A stretch of DNA of 64,000 nucleotides from Allacma fusca (Eukaryota; Arthropoda; Collembola; Symphypleona; Sminthuridae). The notes below the pieces were generated by a model. The model was given only the letters and a program-made list of their open reading frames with translations, made no database searches and was not told the DNA's origin. A program made the translations under genes and the position numbers. Of the stretch, positions 1 to 11,740 are shown piece by piece (the first letter of the stretch is position 1; each line of letters begins with the position of its first letter). The DNA lies in contig OX359246.1 in assembly GCA_947179485.1 (NCBI GenBank), positions 8,866,001 through 8,930,000 on the forward strand. Direction: 5' to 3'.

Positions 1-2728
1 GTGAGGCAATGCCGTAGGCATAGTGCAAAATTTTGTCACACATTTTCCCAGGAAAATTGTCTTTCACAACTTGTACAACTGCAAATTATTTAGCTAATTC
101 AGCTACAAATAGTCCCAACTCTTTGTAAATGTATGACTTACAAACCCTTAATTTGGTTTTAGGATAGTTATTACCAGAAAATGTTTATACATGCTTTTGT
201 ACATTGGAGATGTCGTAATTCAAAATTATGGTCAGTGACTGTATCATGAAAATTGTTTTTCGAATGGATGCCATGGTGTTTTACGAAATTTCAATGCAAT
301 TTCATTCCATATTTTTGCAGGCGGCTCTCAAACGGATGCGAAATATTTGAAGTTTTCAAAGGCAACAGTCAAGGAAGGCATCGTATTCGTAGAATCAGTC
401 CTTGTAGTATGTAAAGCAAAGCTGAGCAAAATATTCACCTTAAATCCTACATATGTTTAGATTATTATGTGGAGCCTACATTTTAGCTTACATATCGAGA
501 TCACTCGCTGGGTTCGACCCTACCTACAAGCTACATACATCACTCCTGAGATTTGACCCTACCTGCAACCGACATTCATCGTTTTCGGAATTGAAATTGA
601 AGCCCACAAGTTATTTATAATGACCACACTTTCAAAATAAGCAATGCGAAGTTAGCAATGAAAGTGCGTGTTCAAGTCATATTATTAAAATTTGTTTTCG
701 AAACTTTTCAAATACTATTTCAGCAATGGTTTGTGTGCTACTCATTAAAAATCAATTTCTGTTACGTGAGTTACATTTTATAATTCGCTAAATTCAGTAA
801 TGAATAGTGAAGAAATAATGTCAATTTTAGTACAACATTAATAAAGCCACCAGTTTAATGCCGGGAATTTTAAACAAAATGTACAAACTGATTCTCATTT
901 TTAATCAACTTTTCATTTTGCACGATAACTTGTTATTTCGGGAGAGATCAAGAGATAATACGACATTATACTCTGAACAGTTATTTAATAAACATGTCTG
1001 AGTTGTACCTTGTCGAATCCTATTCACCAAAGTCTTTAGGGTCTTTTGGCGGGGTAAATCGACTGCAAGAATTAAATAAAAACTCTTCTATCGCTAGTCT
1101 AAAAAATTCTTCACATCCAGAACGCATATACACTACATAAGTTGGCACGGAAAAAGCGTTTCATCCAAAGATGCATAGTTGAATCACAGTACATATATCC
1201 TTCCTTTAAATGATATCAAAATATTCTTCTACATTTCCTATATCTAGTACAAATGCCAGTCTCGAGCCCTGCCTATATGCATATATTTTAAAATCATCGA
1301 CAACTCTGCCTTCCTATATATTCTTATTTCCTATATAGGTTCCTTTGACATACAACACGCATTCCTATGCCTATCCTTTAAAGAAACGTTGGAATTGCAT
1401 ATATCGTTGGCAAAATTCTAAAAAGTACCATTTTTAATGGAGATCCCATTTAAAAAGCACGTGTTACGAAATGAAAATGGTACCATTTAAAATTTAACCG
1501 GCGATATCTTCATTAAAAAGTCGATGCAGGTCTTTCTCATGGCCTTTCCTATTTCCTACATACATACTTTATGCTTTGCCGGCCAACTCCTAGCATGAAA
1601 CGTTACACCTGCAGCGTAAGTTGTTGTTACAGCTCCGAATTGAGTACTACTGTAGTTACTAATTGTAGGTATTTACCTATCGCCGTAAAATATAATGGAA
1701 CATAAGAATAGGGCAGAATTAATGGAGGTTAGAATGAGATTGTCCTGACTGAAGAGAATCCAGTCGATATGACTGGCAGAATCAAATCTTTATCTATTGT
1801 TCATCGGCATTTAAATCTCGTTTGAGAAAATTTTCATTGCAAACACTTCGTTGCAGTTACAAATTTTTGTAAGTTGATTCTACTATTCGCTGTCTTAGTC
1901 AATCTCTCTTTAACAAAAATAACGTCTACAAAATTTTTGACGGTGTACTTGATACTCGAGTACGGTTGGAGTTCCAGCATGGGTCGGTCGGTATAAACGT
2001 TTTATACTCGTAATTATACTCGAAATATAATACCGTCCTCCGAGTACAGGATGTTTTACTCGTACTTGAAGACACAAATCCGGGTCAGGGGGAATTTGGG
2101 CCGACAATTCGAGTACATTTCCAAGTACGAGTACAGTATGGATACTCGACCCTTGAGGAGCTATACTGCATAAGTGTTAAAAAATTAAACTGGACGCGCC
2201 GTCACTCGAGGGGTTTCGGTAATAATAACTACGTATAAGTGGATTTCGGTCTAAAATTATATAACGGTTCATTTCAAGTTTTTAAAACTACAACATTCTT
2301 AAGTTCAGTAATTATTCAGCTATTAAAGCTTGTGTCATTGAAATATTCAATTCATGATATTAAATCAACCAGACCTGCGTTGTTTCATATGAAGTTCAAA
2401 TACGAACATACTACATGACATCCCGAGTATTTTACTGTCACAGTGCTGTCTCGACTATCTATGGGGACAATTGTATTGTTCCGTCCCAATTATTTTGCTG
2501 TCACAGCTCCGTCCAGATTTTTTTTGTTTGGCACAGTTTCGTTATCCTTAGGGATGCCCTTTTCCTTGTATAAACTAAAACACAAAGATACGAATTCTAG
2601 TCAGCCATTTTAAACATCCATCTCTAAGCACAGTGATAAGTACAGAGCTGGTGTCTGCATGTCAATCGTTATGAATAAAAACAAGGAGCATTTTAATCTA
2701 AACGCAGGAAGTACTCATAAAGAATGAG
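1..2728. other. Non-coding stretch with a TACTCG-rich island
   Basis: I see no supportable gene. Parts near 246-400 and 660-960 align to copy B at 26.0-26.58 kb. At about 1935-2150 the hexamer TACTCG and its complement CGAGTA recur many times, which looks like the body of a small non-autonomous transposon. I could not find matching ends or a target duplication. Near 1410-1490 are two facing GTACCATTT blocks. The same stretch in copy C is 39757-42484. Confidence 0.5.
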
Positions 2729-2730
2729 TA

Positions 2731-3863
2731 CAGGTAGCACACAGATATTTTTAACACTTTTAGACAACATTTATTGTCGTCACTGATGACGTATGGTCCA
2801 AACCGCTAATTGTAAATTAGAGCGGCATTTATGGGCTTCACATTGAGCTTATGCGACCGTCCGTGTTTATTAAAATGGCAAAGAAATTTAGTCCGGAAGT
2901 TGAGGGGACAGTTTTGTGACAGTATTTCCCATGTGACAGTGACCAATATAATAAATAAAAAAGGTTTGAGGCGCAAAATTAAAGCTAGTGACCTTCCATC
3001 ACCGAAAAAGAAATACCCGCCTCTCCAAGCAAAACCACCCATTGTAAGCCAGATCCGATTATTGGTGTCCAAGGTGAACCCGCTTACCCAGAAAGATATT
3101 TCTCGAAGAGAAGAATTATCCCCGAGTGCGGTGAGAAAAATTATTTCCAAACTCAACAAGGAAATTCGTCACAAACATCGAGTTCATAAGTTGACCCAGC
3201 GCCACATGGCCAATCGGAAACCGAATAGCCGAATCCGGAATGAGCGTCATCTTGCCGGCAAAAGGTCCGAAATTGTAGTGCCATTGGATGCGGACAAGTT
3301 CTTCAAGACAGTAATGGCGGTTGGGGGAATATGTGGTAGAGGAGTGTTGCCCCTCGTTAAAGTGCCACGAAAAGTACAAATAAATAAAGAGTGCTATAAT
3401 TACCGTGTTTTAAGGCCACTAGTGAATCGCCACATTCCATCAGTCTACAGTGGGGTCCTGGACAAGGTGTTCATACACCATGACACGGCATGCTCCAACA
3501 CTGCCCGGAAAACTCAGGCCCACGCTCAAGATGTGAGTGTGAAGATCATTACAAATAGCGAAATAACTATTAAGTCGCCTGACGCCAGCCAAATGGTTTT
3601 TTTTAGTTTTGGCTACCATAAAAAACGCCTAGGGCGTCGCGCTCCTACAACCGAAAACGGGCTTTGGAAAATCCTGTAGGAGACGTGGCGCAAAGTCGAC
3701 CTGTCCATGGTCAACCGAGTGTACCGACCGTGGAAAGCTCTTTGCCGATTCATCGTACACAAGAATGGGAATCACATTGAGCATGTGAAAAAAAATCATC
3801 TCAATTACAAGTTTTAAATTTTGTGAAATAAAAGTGTTAAAAATATCTGTGTGCTGCCTACTG
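2731..3863 (+). mobile_element. Tc1/mariner-superfamily transposon (degenerate), copy A
   Basis: The left terminal inverted repeat starts at 2731 with CAGGTAGCACACAGATATTT. The right one, read inward from 3863, starts CAGTAGGCAGCACACAGATA. The two agree over more than 30 bp apart from a small difference near the tip. A TA dinucleotide flanks both ends (2729-2730 and 3864-3865), the classic target duplication of this superfamily. The interior carries one + strand transposase remnant. The 1.13-kb length is short for an intact element and fits an internal deletion. The ends look usable, so it could be moved only by a transposase supplied from elsewhere. Confidence 0.88.
2831..3817 (+). pseudogene. 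Tc1/mariner transposase remnant, copy A
   Basis: From ATG at 2831 the frame is open for 282 codons to TAG at 3677-3679. It then continues in the same frame as coding-like sequence to TAA at 3815-3817. An N-terminal helix-turn-helix-like stretch (TQKDISRREELSPSAVRKII) is followed by a basic linker. Later come the acidic motifs FIHHD and KSPDAS, matching the second and third catalytic aspartates of DDD-type mariner transposases. The first catalytic region is reduced to LDADKFF and runs directly into VMAVGGICGRG. Several dozen residues normally found between these are missing. With an internal stop and a deleted core the product should be inactive. The family call rests on motif order plus the TA-flanked inverted repeats. 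Confidence 0.82.
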
Positions 3864-3865
3864 TA

Positions 3866-4163
3866 TATAGCATAAAAATGATATAGATTTTTGTGATGTG
3901 AATGAGCATGTTGTATACAGGGTCCAGACACATGCCTAATGCTAATTTACATGCTTTAATCGGCTTTTCTACATTATATGCATTACAGACACTTACACAA
4001 GTATCTCAACAGGTTCCACTGACCAAGTATTTATTAAAAGGGCCACTAAAATTTAATAGTGTAACCCGGTTTAAGGGTAAACAGGTTAAACCAAGTTAAG
4101 GATATTAAGATAGGAGGACTAGGATGCCCAAAATATAGCTAGGGACAAGCTTTGGGTGGACCT
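3866..4163. other. Short spacer without a gene
   Basis: About 300 bp between the mariner element and the hAT-like element. An ORF-like stretch (3902-4099) has no recognisable domain. I see nothing else. The same sequence in copy C is 43622-43919. Confidence 0.4.
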
Positions 4164-4261
4164 AAAAACACCAGGGATGTCAACGATTAATAATCACGAT
4201 TAATGATTAACGATTAATGATTACTAATTATTAATCATCAATCGTTAATTTAGTAAGCTTG

Positions 4262-4588
4262 GATTGTTTGAAATAATCATCAATTGTAATCATCAATTAA
4301 CCTTTTTGCAAAAATCAATCATCAATTGTAATCATCAATTAACCTTTTTCAAAAATCAATCATCAAATGTAATCATCAATTAACCTTTTTCAAAAATCAA
4401 TCGTCAATTGTAATCATCAATTTACCGTTTTCAAAAATCAATTATCAATTGTAATCATCAATTAGCCGTTTTCAAAAATCAATTATCAATTGTAATCATC
4501 AATTAGCCGTTTTCAAAAATCAATTATCAATTGTAATCATCAATTAGCCGTTTTCAAAAATCAATTATCAATTGTAATCATCAATTAT
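4262..4588. repeat. 41-bp tandem array, left half
   Basis: Units such as that at 4441-4481 repeat every 41 bp and contain ATCAATTGTAATCATCAATT. About eight copies are seen, and the right-hand units are nearly identical, which suggests recent unit turnover. Copy C equivalent: 44018-44344. Confidence 0.9.
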
Positions 4589-4777
4589 CGGGCTGGCGAC
4601 GTCTCCAAAATTCTAAGCCGTCTAGGGTTCGAAGAAGTTTTTACTAAGCAGTGTCCGGTGTATCTGGCTGATAATATAAAGGATATAATACACTCTGTTT
4701 ACGATCAGAGCAGTTTACACGACATGAACAGAATCCTGAACTCCTCGTCTCACCCTTTGTACAAGTTAGCTTATTAA
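4589..4777 (+). pseudogene. Coding-like 62-codon fragment captured between two arrays
   Basis: This block has a different base composition from the AT-rich arrays on both sides. It reads open on the + strand for 62 codons to TAA at 4775-4777. The translation is protein-like, with a balanced composition (for example CPVYLADNIKDIIHSVYDQS). I do not recognise the family. It could be the tail of a transposon protein, including the lost transposase of this element, or a captured host exon. The open frame may run a few codons further upstream into repeat DNA. The copy C version at 44345-44533 looks identical. Confidence 0.45.
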
Positions 4778-4797
4778 AATGATAAATGCAAGCAGTA

Positions 4798-5260
4798 TCT
4801 AAATACCCACATTACATTGTTAATTGCAATCCTCAATTAATTAATTTTCAAAATAATCGTTAATCGTTAATTGCAATCATCAATGAAAATTATTTTCGAA
4901 GTAATCGTTAATTGTAATCATCAGTGAAAATTATTTCTAAAGTAATCGTTAATTGTAATCAACACGGAAAATTATTTTTAAAGTAATCGTTAATTGTAAT
5001 CATCAGTGAATAATATTTTCAAAGTAATCGTTAATTGTAATCATCAGTGAAAATGATTTCTAAAGTAATCGTTAATTGTAATCATCAGTGAAAATTATTT
5101 CTAAAGTAATCGTTAATTGTAATCATCAGTGAAAATTATTTCTAAAGTAATCGTTAATTGTAATCATCAGTGAAAATTATTTCTAAAGTAATCGTTAATT
5201 GTAATCATCAGTGAATAATATTTTTAAAGTAATCGTTAATCGTAATTATTAATTATTAGT
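4798..5260. repeat. 41-bp tandem array, right half
   Basis: About eleven units with a 41-bp period contain TAATCGTTAATTGTAATCAT followed by CAGTGAAAATTATTTCTAAAG. The core is shared with the left array but the flanking half differs, so the arrays expanded separately. Copy C equivalent: 44554-45016. A 7-bp length difference between A and C lies just right of this array, near 5310. Confidence 0.9.
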
Positions 5261-5857
5261 TATAAGCCCATTAAACATTAATTGTAATTATAAATTCATT
5301 TTGTTTTCGAAGTAATCGTTAATTGTAATCACAAAATTGGAAATTGACATCCCTGAAAAACACTGAATATGCTCCTGCGAAAGCACTCAAAAAAAGAACT
5401 TACTCGAAAAAAGTATATAGAGTGTATAACATGGAGATCCAAATACCGATGATTAATAACTTTATTATTTCCAAATGAATTTTCCAATAAACAATAAATT
5501 ATAATAAATCGACTATATAAATAATAATAATAAATATGACTACATACATATATAGTCATATTTAGTTTTAATTCTAGCAAACAATAATTTGGTACATGTA
5601 ACAATTTGAAAATAATTTAAAATTGATTAGTTGAGTCTGAAGATTAAAATTTCGAGTAGGCCTTTCCAGGAGAGACCTATTGACAAATAACACTCAAATA
5701 ATACAATCGAAGGTTCAAGTTTTAGTTTGGTACAGTTAACAGTTAACTTGCATCAGATACAAGGCTAACTTCAAATTAGTTTATTGTTCAGCATAAACAG
5801 ATAATTTGGATTAATTACGTTGTAAACCACTTTTGACTGTGCTCGTTGATGCTTAAT

Positions 5858-6113
5858 TCATTCAAAGGTATAACACATGTTAAGAGGACTGGGTGCATCT
5901 TCCAGAACAACATTGCTGGGGAGCGTAACAGGGTCCACCGGGTGGATAACAAGGCTGCAGATAAATGCAAATAAAAGAATAGTTAGATTTATTAACTTGA
6001 TAGAATTGGTTGGTAAAATCATCTCTAACTCGGCAAGTTTCAAAAAATAGTCATAGTATGCGTCTTTCCCACATGTGCTCAGAACAACAGCTATCAAACA
6101 TGCCGTAAGCAAC
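5858..6113 (-). pseudogene. GPCR-like TM6-TM7 exon, broken, copy A
   Basis: The - strand has a possible acceptor (CTTTAG at about 6119-6114) followed by an open frame. It starts with a hydrophobic segment, LTACLIAVVLSTC, then a polar loop, then a second hydrophobic segment, LINLTILLFAFICSLVIHP. The second segment ends SLVIHPVDP, which resembles SLVILKPLTNP at the end of TM7 in the neighbouring + strand receptor. I infer a related receptor. Compared with copies B and C, copy A has lost 2 bp at about 5892. This shifts the frame straight after the TM7-like segment and ends it at 5858. An alternative reading as signal peptide plus Ig-domain start was considered and is weaker. Confidence 0.4.
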
Positions 6114-6384
6114 CTAAAGAGTCAAGTCATATTAATTGTAAATTCCACAGAACATAATATTTTAATATTTTGAACTGCGTACCGTAAATTTAAGTGTCTG
6201 ATCATTATATACAAAATATATATTATACACAAATATTATTTACATTTATAAATAAAAATATATATTCACAGAAACCCCGTGGCTAAAACGACGAATATTA
6301 TTATGCCAATAATCTCAAGTGAAAAATGTAGAATAATCTAATTTGTTAAATTCAAAGCAAATGGCAGCTGCTTGATGGCCTGTC

Positions 6385-6585
6385 TTATGCCTGTGGAAAC
6401 GTATTTGCAGTGAGAACTAATAATTTGTGAAATGTTAATGCGTATGTGATTGGAACGGAATAATACGTGATAAAAATTATAATGGTAAAAAAACGATTGT
6501 CTTCCCGTAGTTCTTCTAGGTAATATCCAACGCGGCAGTCGTGCTCCAAACCACAGAAGTCAATTAAATTGGCGAGATGTACAGT
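6385..6585 (-). pseudogene. GPCR-like ECL2-TM5 exon, copy A
   Basis: A - strand frame of 66 codons without a Met start runs from 6585 to the TAA at 6385-6387. It contains DFCGLEHDCRVGYYLEE followed by a strongly hydrophobic helix, FFTIIIFITYYSVPITYAL. The order Cys, Asp-Cys, Tyr-Tyr, Glu, then a helix matches the + strand receptor (CAGIE...GDCEYYFE then TM5). This suggests the same domain of a second receptor. The frame ends CAG GCA TAA, where a GC-type donor could lie at CAG/GC; copy B reads CAG TCA TAA. It may be a decayed exon. The B version is 29792-29992 with only a few amino-acid differences; C is 46150-46350. Confidence 0.38.
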
Positions 6586-6589
6586 TTAA

Positions 6590-7257
6590 ATTCCTTTGAA
6601 CAATGAATCGAAATGTGTCCCTCAAACCCTCAATGATATTTGACATTTTCTTAAAAACGAACAATAGTTACAATAGCAATTGTGCGCCAAATTATTTCTG
6701 AAAAACTTTGTATTTTCCACTGGTTTTTCATTTAATGAATTTTACGATTGTGGAACTATAAGTTTGGAGGCATACAATAGGAAGCACAATAATTAAGATC
6801 GTAAATTTTATCATTGCAATAGCGATACCAAAGACGATGCTTGTCAGTTGTACAAGTGGTAAGACTGACCAGAGCAGTGATTTAGAATAGACTATGAGAG
6901 TATTAATATTAAGAGGCTGAAATTCCTAGCTTGATCTGACAAGGGGATGTTCCTGCATTCCTATTATCCCATTGATTGCAGGGTTCATCCCATGCCGTTT
7001 ATGTGGTTTAGGAACCAGTTGGCTACAAAATGTTCCATGCATATAGCTCATAGGGTAGATGTTGGAAAAATCCACCATAATAATTTATACAAAGCAGCAA
7101 TATTTGCTTCGGGCATGAAATTTATGAAACTTGGGTTGAAACTGTTCCACCTATGTTCATTCTTTTAACAGAACAAAACAAACCAATTATAGCAATACGT
7201 TTTGAATACTTTAGTGCATATATAAATATTTCGCTAAAAACCCGCTTCGGAACGAAT
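6590..7257. other. Possible decayed transmembrane coding sequence, otherwise unassigned
   Basis: On the - strand at about 6730-6930 there is an open, very hydrophobic frame (for example LLWSVLPLVQLTSIVFGIAI) that could be another segment of the broken opposite-strand receptor. In copy B the same frame has a stop. A + strand ORF at 6947-7168 overlaps on the other strand and I treat it as chance. I cannot assemble a gene here. Confidence 0.25.
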
Positions 7258-7259
7258 TA

Positions 7260-7419
7260 CAGTCAACTCTCGCTATAAGGGATTTCTCGATATAAGGGAT
7301 CATGATTAGTCCCGATTCCCATTTACACAATGTATAACACTATGCTTATAAGGGATTAGTGTTTATAAGGGACAGATTTTGCCGGTCCCTTGATCATCCC
7401 TTATAGCGAGAGTTGACTG
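7260..7419. mobile_element. Tigger/pogo-like MITE, copy A
   Basis: The 160-bp element begins CAGTCAACTCTCGCTATAAG and ends with its exact inverse complement; the inverted repeats are about 24 bp. TA flanks both ends (7258-7259, 7420-7421). The CAGT start with a TA duplication resembles pogo/Tigger elements. The interior repeats TATAAGGGA several times and has no coding capacity. It is present at the same site in A, B and C, so it is older than their split. Confidence 0.88.
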
Positions 7420-7421
7420 TA

Positions 7422-10400
7422 CTATATCTGGATTGAAGCATTTGCGAAGGGCCAGTGCAGAAGTAGATCGTATTATTAGTTGTAAGTTTTATTCTAACAT
7501 TATTATACAATGTCCATTCTTTAATGCCTATGTAAAGTCCAAGCAGTTTCTATGGAGACTATTTTAGAATATTCCTATTTATTATAATAAAATATTCTAC
7601 TTGTTTATGGCAAAATGAATGAAATGATTGAATGGAAGATTGTATAAGGAGCGATGGAGGGAGGATTAGAGAGGGCATTGAAAATCTTGGTGCGAATGAG
7701 CTAACAACTTGCCTTCACTCTAATTAATAAAAATAAAATTACTGTTATTCCATTTATTGTTAAAATGCTTGGCGTACTTTCATTCGTACTAGACAGCAAA
7801 GGCTGTCATTGGTACCGGAGTGATTGAAAGAAGCGAAATTACGGATAAGTATTTGTGCACTGCAGAGACAGTGCTGGTCCTTCAACTAAAACTTTACCCA
7901 ACACATGTGGTTGGGAAGACTCGAAGTCACATCATTATTACCGTCAATTTGAGGCAGTAACAGCCTATTTTCGTTCTTTATAGTGCTCAAAAGTTATCCT
8001 TCGCAGTTTCTTCTCGTACTCTTTTGTTAAATTAAGTCGTAAATGGATGTCTTGATTGTATGACAATGGTTCGACTGTTAAAAATCATCTGTGATCAGCA
8101 CTACGTGCTAAGTCACCAGGGGGCGAAGCTTCAAATGTGGCAACAAGGGTTTTTAACAGAAACGGATGACACGATGTCCTTCAAAAACAATAGTGTTCTT
8201 CCTTTTTGCATAATCTGTCCTGGTAAACAATTTGTAACGTGTAGTAGAAATTGTTCTGCAGATATCGTGCGGACAAGACAGCCTCTGCAGACAGGCAGAC
8301 AACCCGACAGCCAGACCTTCGTAATAGGGACTCTCGCCTCGCTACGCCCCTAAAAAGGGCTGTTCCAGTAGTACATAAAGATAAAACAAGAATGCAGTAT
8401 ATTTGGTTACCACGCAATCCAGCGTGAATCTTTCTTTGCAACCACAGCCCACTCAAAGTAATCTAGCAGTATCAGATTTTTATGCGCGATGCGCGATGAA
8501 AGAATCACTGGATTCGAAATCTTGTAGGCGATAAAACGTTGGAATATGTTCAGATGTGAAACAAGCGTAGATGGTCTGCACAGACATGTCCAGCCTTAGA
8601 AGGCTAGCCTTCAATGAAGGCTTCATTGAAGGCGGAAGATCAATTTTCCAGAGAGTTGCAACTCTAAAAACTCCGGTAATACCATATGCAGGATAAAACA
8701 GAATTATGCCGATTCTGAATTAAATTCATCCTTTAAACCGGAAAACGAGGGATGAATTTATGCTTGCATTGCAACTTAAATGTCATCTTGTACATTCTCA
8801 GTCCGGACAGGTACCGTTGTATAGATACACATACATACGTATACCAAGCATTGTGAATATAATTACTTATATAATTACTAGATATTTCTTACCTCAATTT
8901 CTGCTGATACAGATGTGTCCGCATCAGATACGTATCTTTAATTTGATCACGGGAAACCATGATACTGGATGGCTTTTAAATGCAAGATGTTTTTTTGCAC
9001 GGCTAGGTTTGGTATAAGGGTACTTCCATTCCTATTTTAAACCTGCAAGTATCCATAATTTAACTATGCTTACAGCATTAATTCCAAGTTACGCCAGGCA
9101 TGCTTGAACTATCCAAGAATATATTATTCCTGTTGGGATTAAATTTTACCCATGCTTAAGTGAGTTCTTGAATTTTTAAAGACAATGTGGAGTTTTGTTA
9201 ACACCACTTTATTGTGCTTCTAGCCATCATATACAGTTATTAGACTAGCTATATGATAACTAAAGATATATCATGTGAAAGTACATTTAAACACCAGCCA
9301 TTTAATTTCCTACAAACTAATCCCAGTAAATTAAGTAATTAATCCTTGGACTTAATTGTTTAAAATATTTTGTTTGAAACAAAATTGACAACATTTGACA
9401 TTTCTAACCCTTTAAATGTGCCTCACGTTTTGGCCCCAAATATTGACCCAATACTAAGTAAGTCATCAATATTGAGAATCTAGAAAACATTTTTTATGAA
9501 ATTGGGATAATAATTTTTTTGAGTCATTCTTTTAGTATATGGGTTAGAGGGGGTAGGACAGGTTTTGACTCCCCTAGTACACAATATATATCAGAGAGAT
9601 ACATTGAATATTTTATAGGAGCAAATAATTTAAGTGTTGTCTGAAATTTCGGAATACTTGCCCTCATAAAAAAACTCGACAAGAAAATGCATAGAATACA
9701 CATTTGGAATAATTGGATATTCTCTGCGTTTGCGGAAATATTATTTTAATACATGTGTAGGGTCTGCTTTCCTGGAGACAAACTTATTTCAAGAGTTTTG
9801 GTCAGTTACACACTCATCTTGAGCCCATTTCCAAGTTGGAAGATATATTTGTCCCTGCCTCTGATTGGTCGTGGTTAAGTTAAAACCAATATTCTTGTAT
9901 ATTGCTAACCAAACTAAATCTTTTAATTATTGCGAACTACAAATTATAGTAAGTATAAATACATACAATTCAACTGGTTTCAAATAATTAAAATACCTGC
10001 TTTTCCGTAATTATATTAATGTCTAAATTCTTAATTGTGAGCCGACATTTTGTGGTGTGTATGTATTTACAAACTGGTTATAATACGTACAGTTGGAATA
10101 AAAATTTATAAAATTTCAAACTGAAGTAAGAACGAGTTACTAGGGGTAATTGAAAGGTGAGGAGTAATTGGGCTATTTTGTTTGCAAAAGTTTGCGGTGA
10201 AAATCAGGAGAGAGTCAACAAAATTTTGTGCAAGATCTTTTAACAAACTAACATTATCGAACAAATTAACAAATTTTATTACAAAGTCTCACGAAACATG
10301 CATTTTAAGCATATTACCAGCTATTTTTATATTTTAATAAAATTAGTGTATATACTGAGTTAAAAAACGTTGTGCGGGTCCATAATGGTAGAAAATTATA

Positions 10401-11740
10401 CTTTCCAAGATAGGGGGTGCAATGTCACAAGTATGATTCCGTGAACTTTCTCTATAAGAGCACCTCATTTGCTCACAGAAAAAAGCTCTCATGAATTGCA
10501 CAGGGAACGAAAATCACATTGTTGTACGAGGTGCTGCGTATTATTCATTTATGATTATTATTATGTTTCAAGATGCTTTCCTTTTTGAAAAAATCCTGAT
10601 TTGGTTTTTCATTTATGAACCCCGTGACCTCATTTTGGTTATTGAAATAAGCTTTAGAAAATCTTGAACTAAATTTTCTACAAACTGGAGGATTCCCACA
10701 TTTTAGGAGTCACTCCGATATTTTGGAAAATGATCGTAGTCTCCCCGCACATATCAGCATCGTATTTGATTTTGTTCGGAATTAAAATGTAGTCCGAAAA
10801 TTAGTAGAATCTGAATGAATGTATTCCAGCAAATGTTGTCTCATTTGTTCCAAATCATTTTTACAGAATATTCAACTCTTTAACATTTTATTTCAGTGAA
10901 GGTAAATTGGACAATTCTTGGCAAGCAAAGTCAACAGTGACCTTCAATATATGTAATTATATCCATCTAGCCAGCATTCAACATTGGGATTGAATCGTCA
11001 AATAATTCGCTAGTCTCTATCAAATATTGTTCCTTTTTTTCTAAAATCTGATCATTGATCTAGCAAGTACACTTGGAGTAAAATAAAATACTTTAGGATT
11101 TTTTTTATATTCAACAAATTAGAATAACAAGACGAATAAAATAATATATAATATGATAATATACATATAACTAATAATGATGTTAACATTTTAACTCAGA
11201 TTTAAAGTTTTACAAAAACGTACACCTGATTTGACCCCAGTATGAAATTTGATGAACTTTCAGAAAATCACATGAAGTAATCGCTGTGCTGAATATTTTA
11301 GACAGAAGGCAGAATACTAAGGCAAGCCGAGGGTTATTTACCCAGTGATGTGGAAAAAACATTTGAAAAATCTGGAAGCAAATTATTTGTAAAACTGGAG
11401 GAATTGTATGACTTTTTTGCCCTTTTGTATTATTTGTCGTAAGAAAAAACATTTGCAGACACCATGTAATTATGTATAAATTATGTGCTTATTTTAATTT
11501 TGAAAGTCATTGTTTCCACAAACAGGAGGGATGAGGGTTGAAAATATTACTGATTAATTGCATTGAAGGGGGTACGGAAAATGACTAAAAATATGTTTAC
11601 ATAATATGTGAACATGTGTGGTGCTTTTGTACATTATGTAGACCATTTTGCCTTTCAGCGACGATATATACTTTACAGTAAATATAAAAGACCTTTCAGA
11701 CTTAAAATGTTTAATCTAAGATTTGTTCTTTATTATCCAG
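7422..11740. other. Long intergenic or 5' region of the receptor gene
   Basis: 4.3 kb with no ORF I can support. It is conserved in B (30884-35216) at a few percent divergence and in C. The stretch 8050-8460 is especially similar between A and B and holds overlapping ORFs on both strands (8060-8353 +, 8181-8456 -) with no recognisable domain. Near 8600-8635 are short palindromes built on AAGGCTAGCCTT and CAATGAAGGCTTCATTG. The receptor promoter and any 5' untranslated exon probably lie here, but I cannot place them. Confidence 0.4.

Larger units (their letters stand above)
4172..5355. mobile_element. hAT-like non-autonomous element filled with 41-bp repeats, copy A
   Basis: The element begins CAGGGATGTCAA and ends with the exact inverse TTGACATCCCTG. 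It is flanked by a perfect 8-bp direct repeat AAAAACAC (4164-4171 and 5356-5363). An 8-bp duplication with CA-G-type ends is the hAT signature. The 1184-bp body has no transposase. It is two tandem arrays with a 41-bp period around the shared core AATTGTAATCATCA, separated by a unique 190-bp block. The target duplication is intact in both A and C. Confidence 0.87.

Noticed and set aside
4262..5260. Regular repeats suggesting a CRISPR array
   Set aside because: The 41-bp units are contiguous tandem repeats without unique spacers, inside a transposon with an 8-bp duplication, in a eukaryotic sequence.
6947..7168. 73-codon + strand ORF present in all three copies
   Set aside because: No domain; substitutions between A and B fall freely, and a hydrophobic reading of the other strand competes. 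Neither is convincing.
8060..8456. Two overlapping ORFs on opposite strands (97 and 91 codons)
   Set aside because: No domain, no start context and no splice model. Their retention in A, B and C follows from the low divergence of the whole block.
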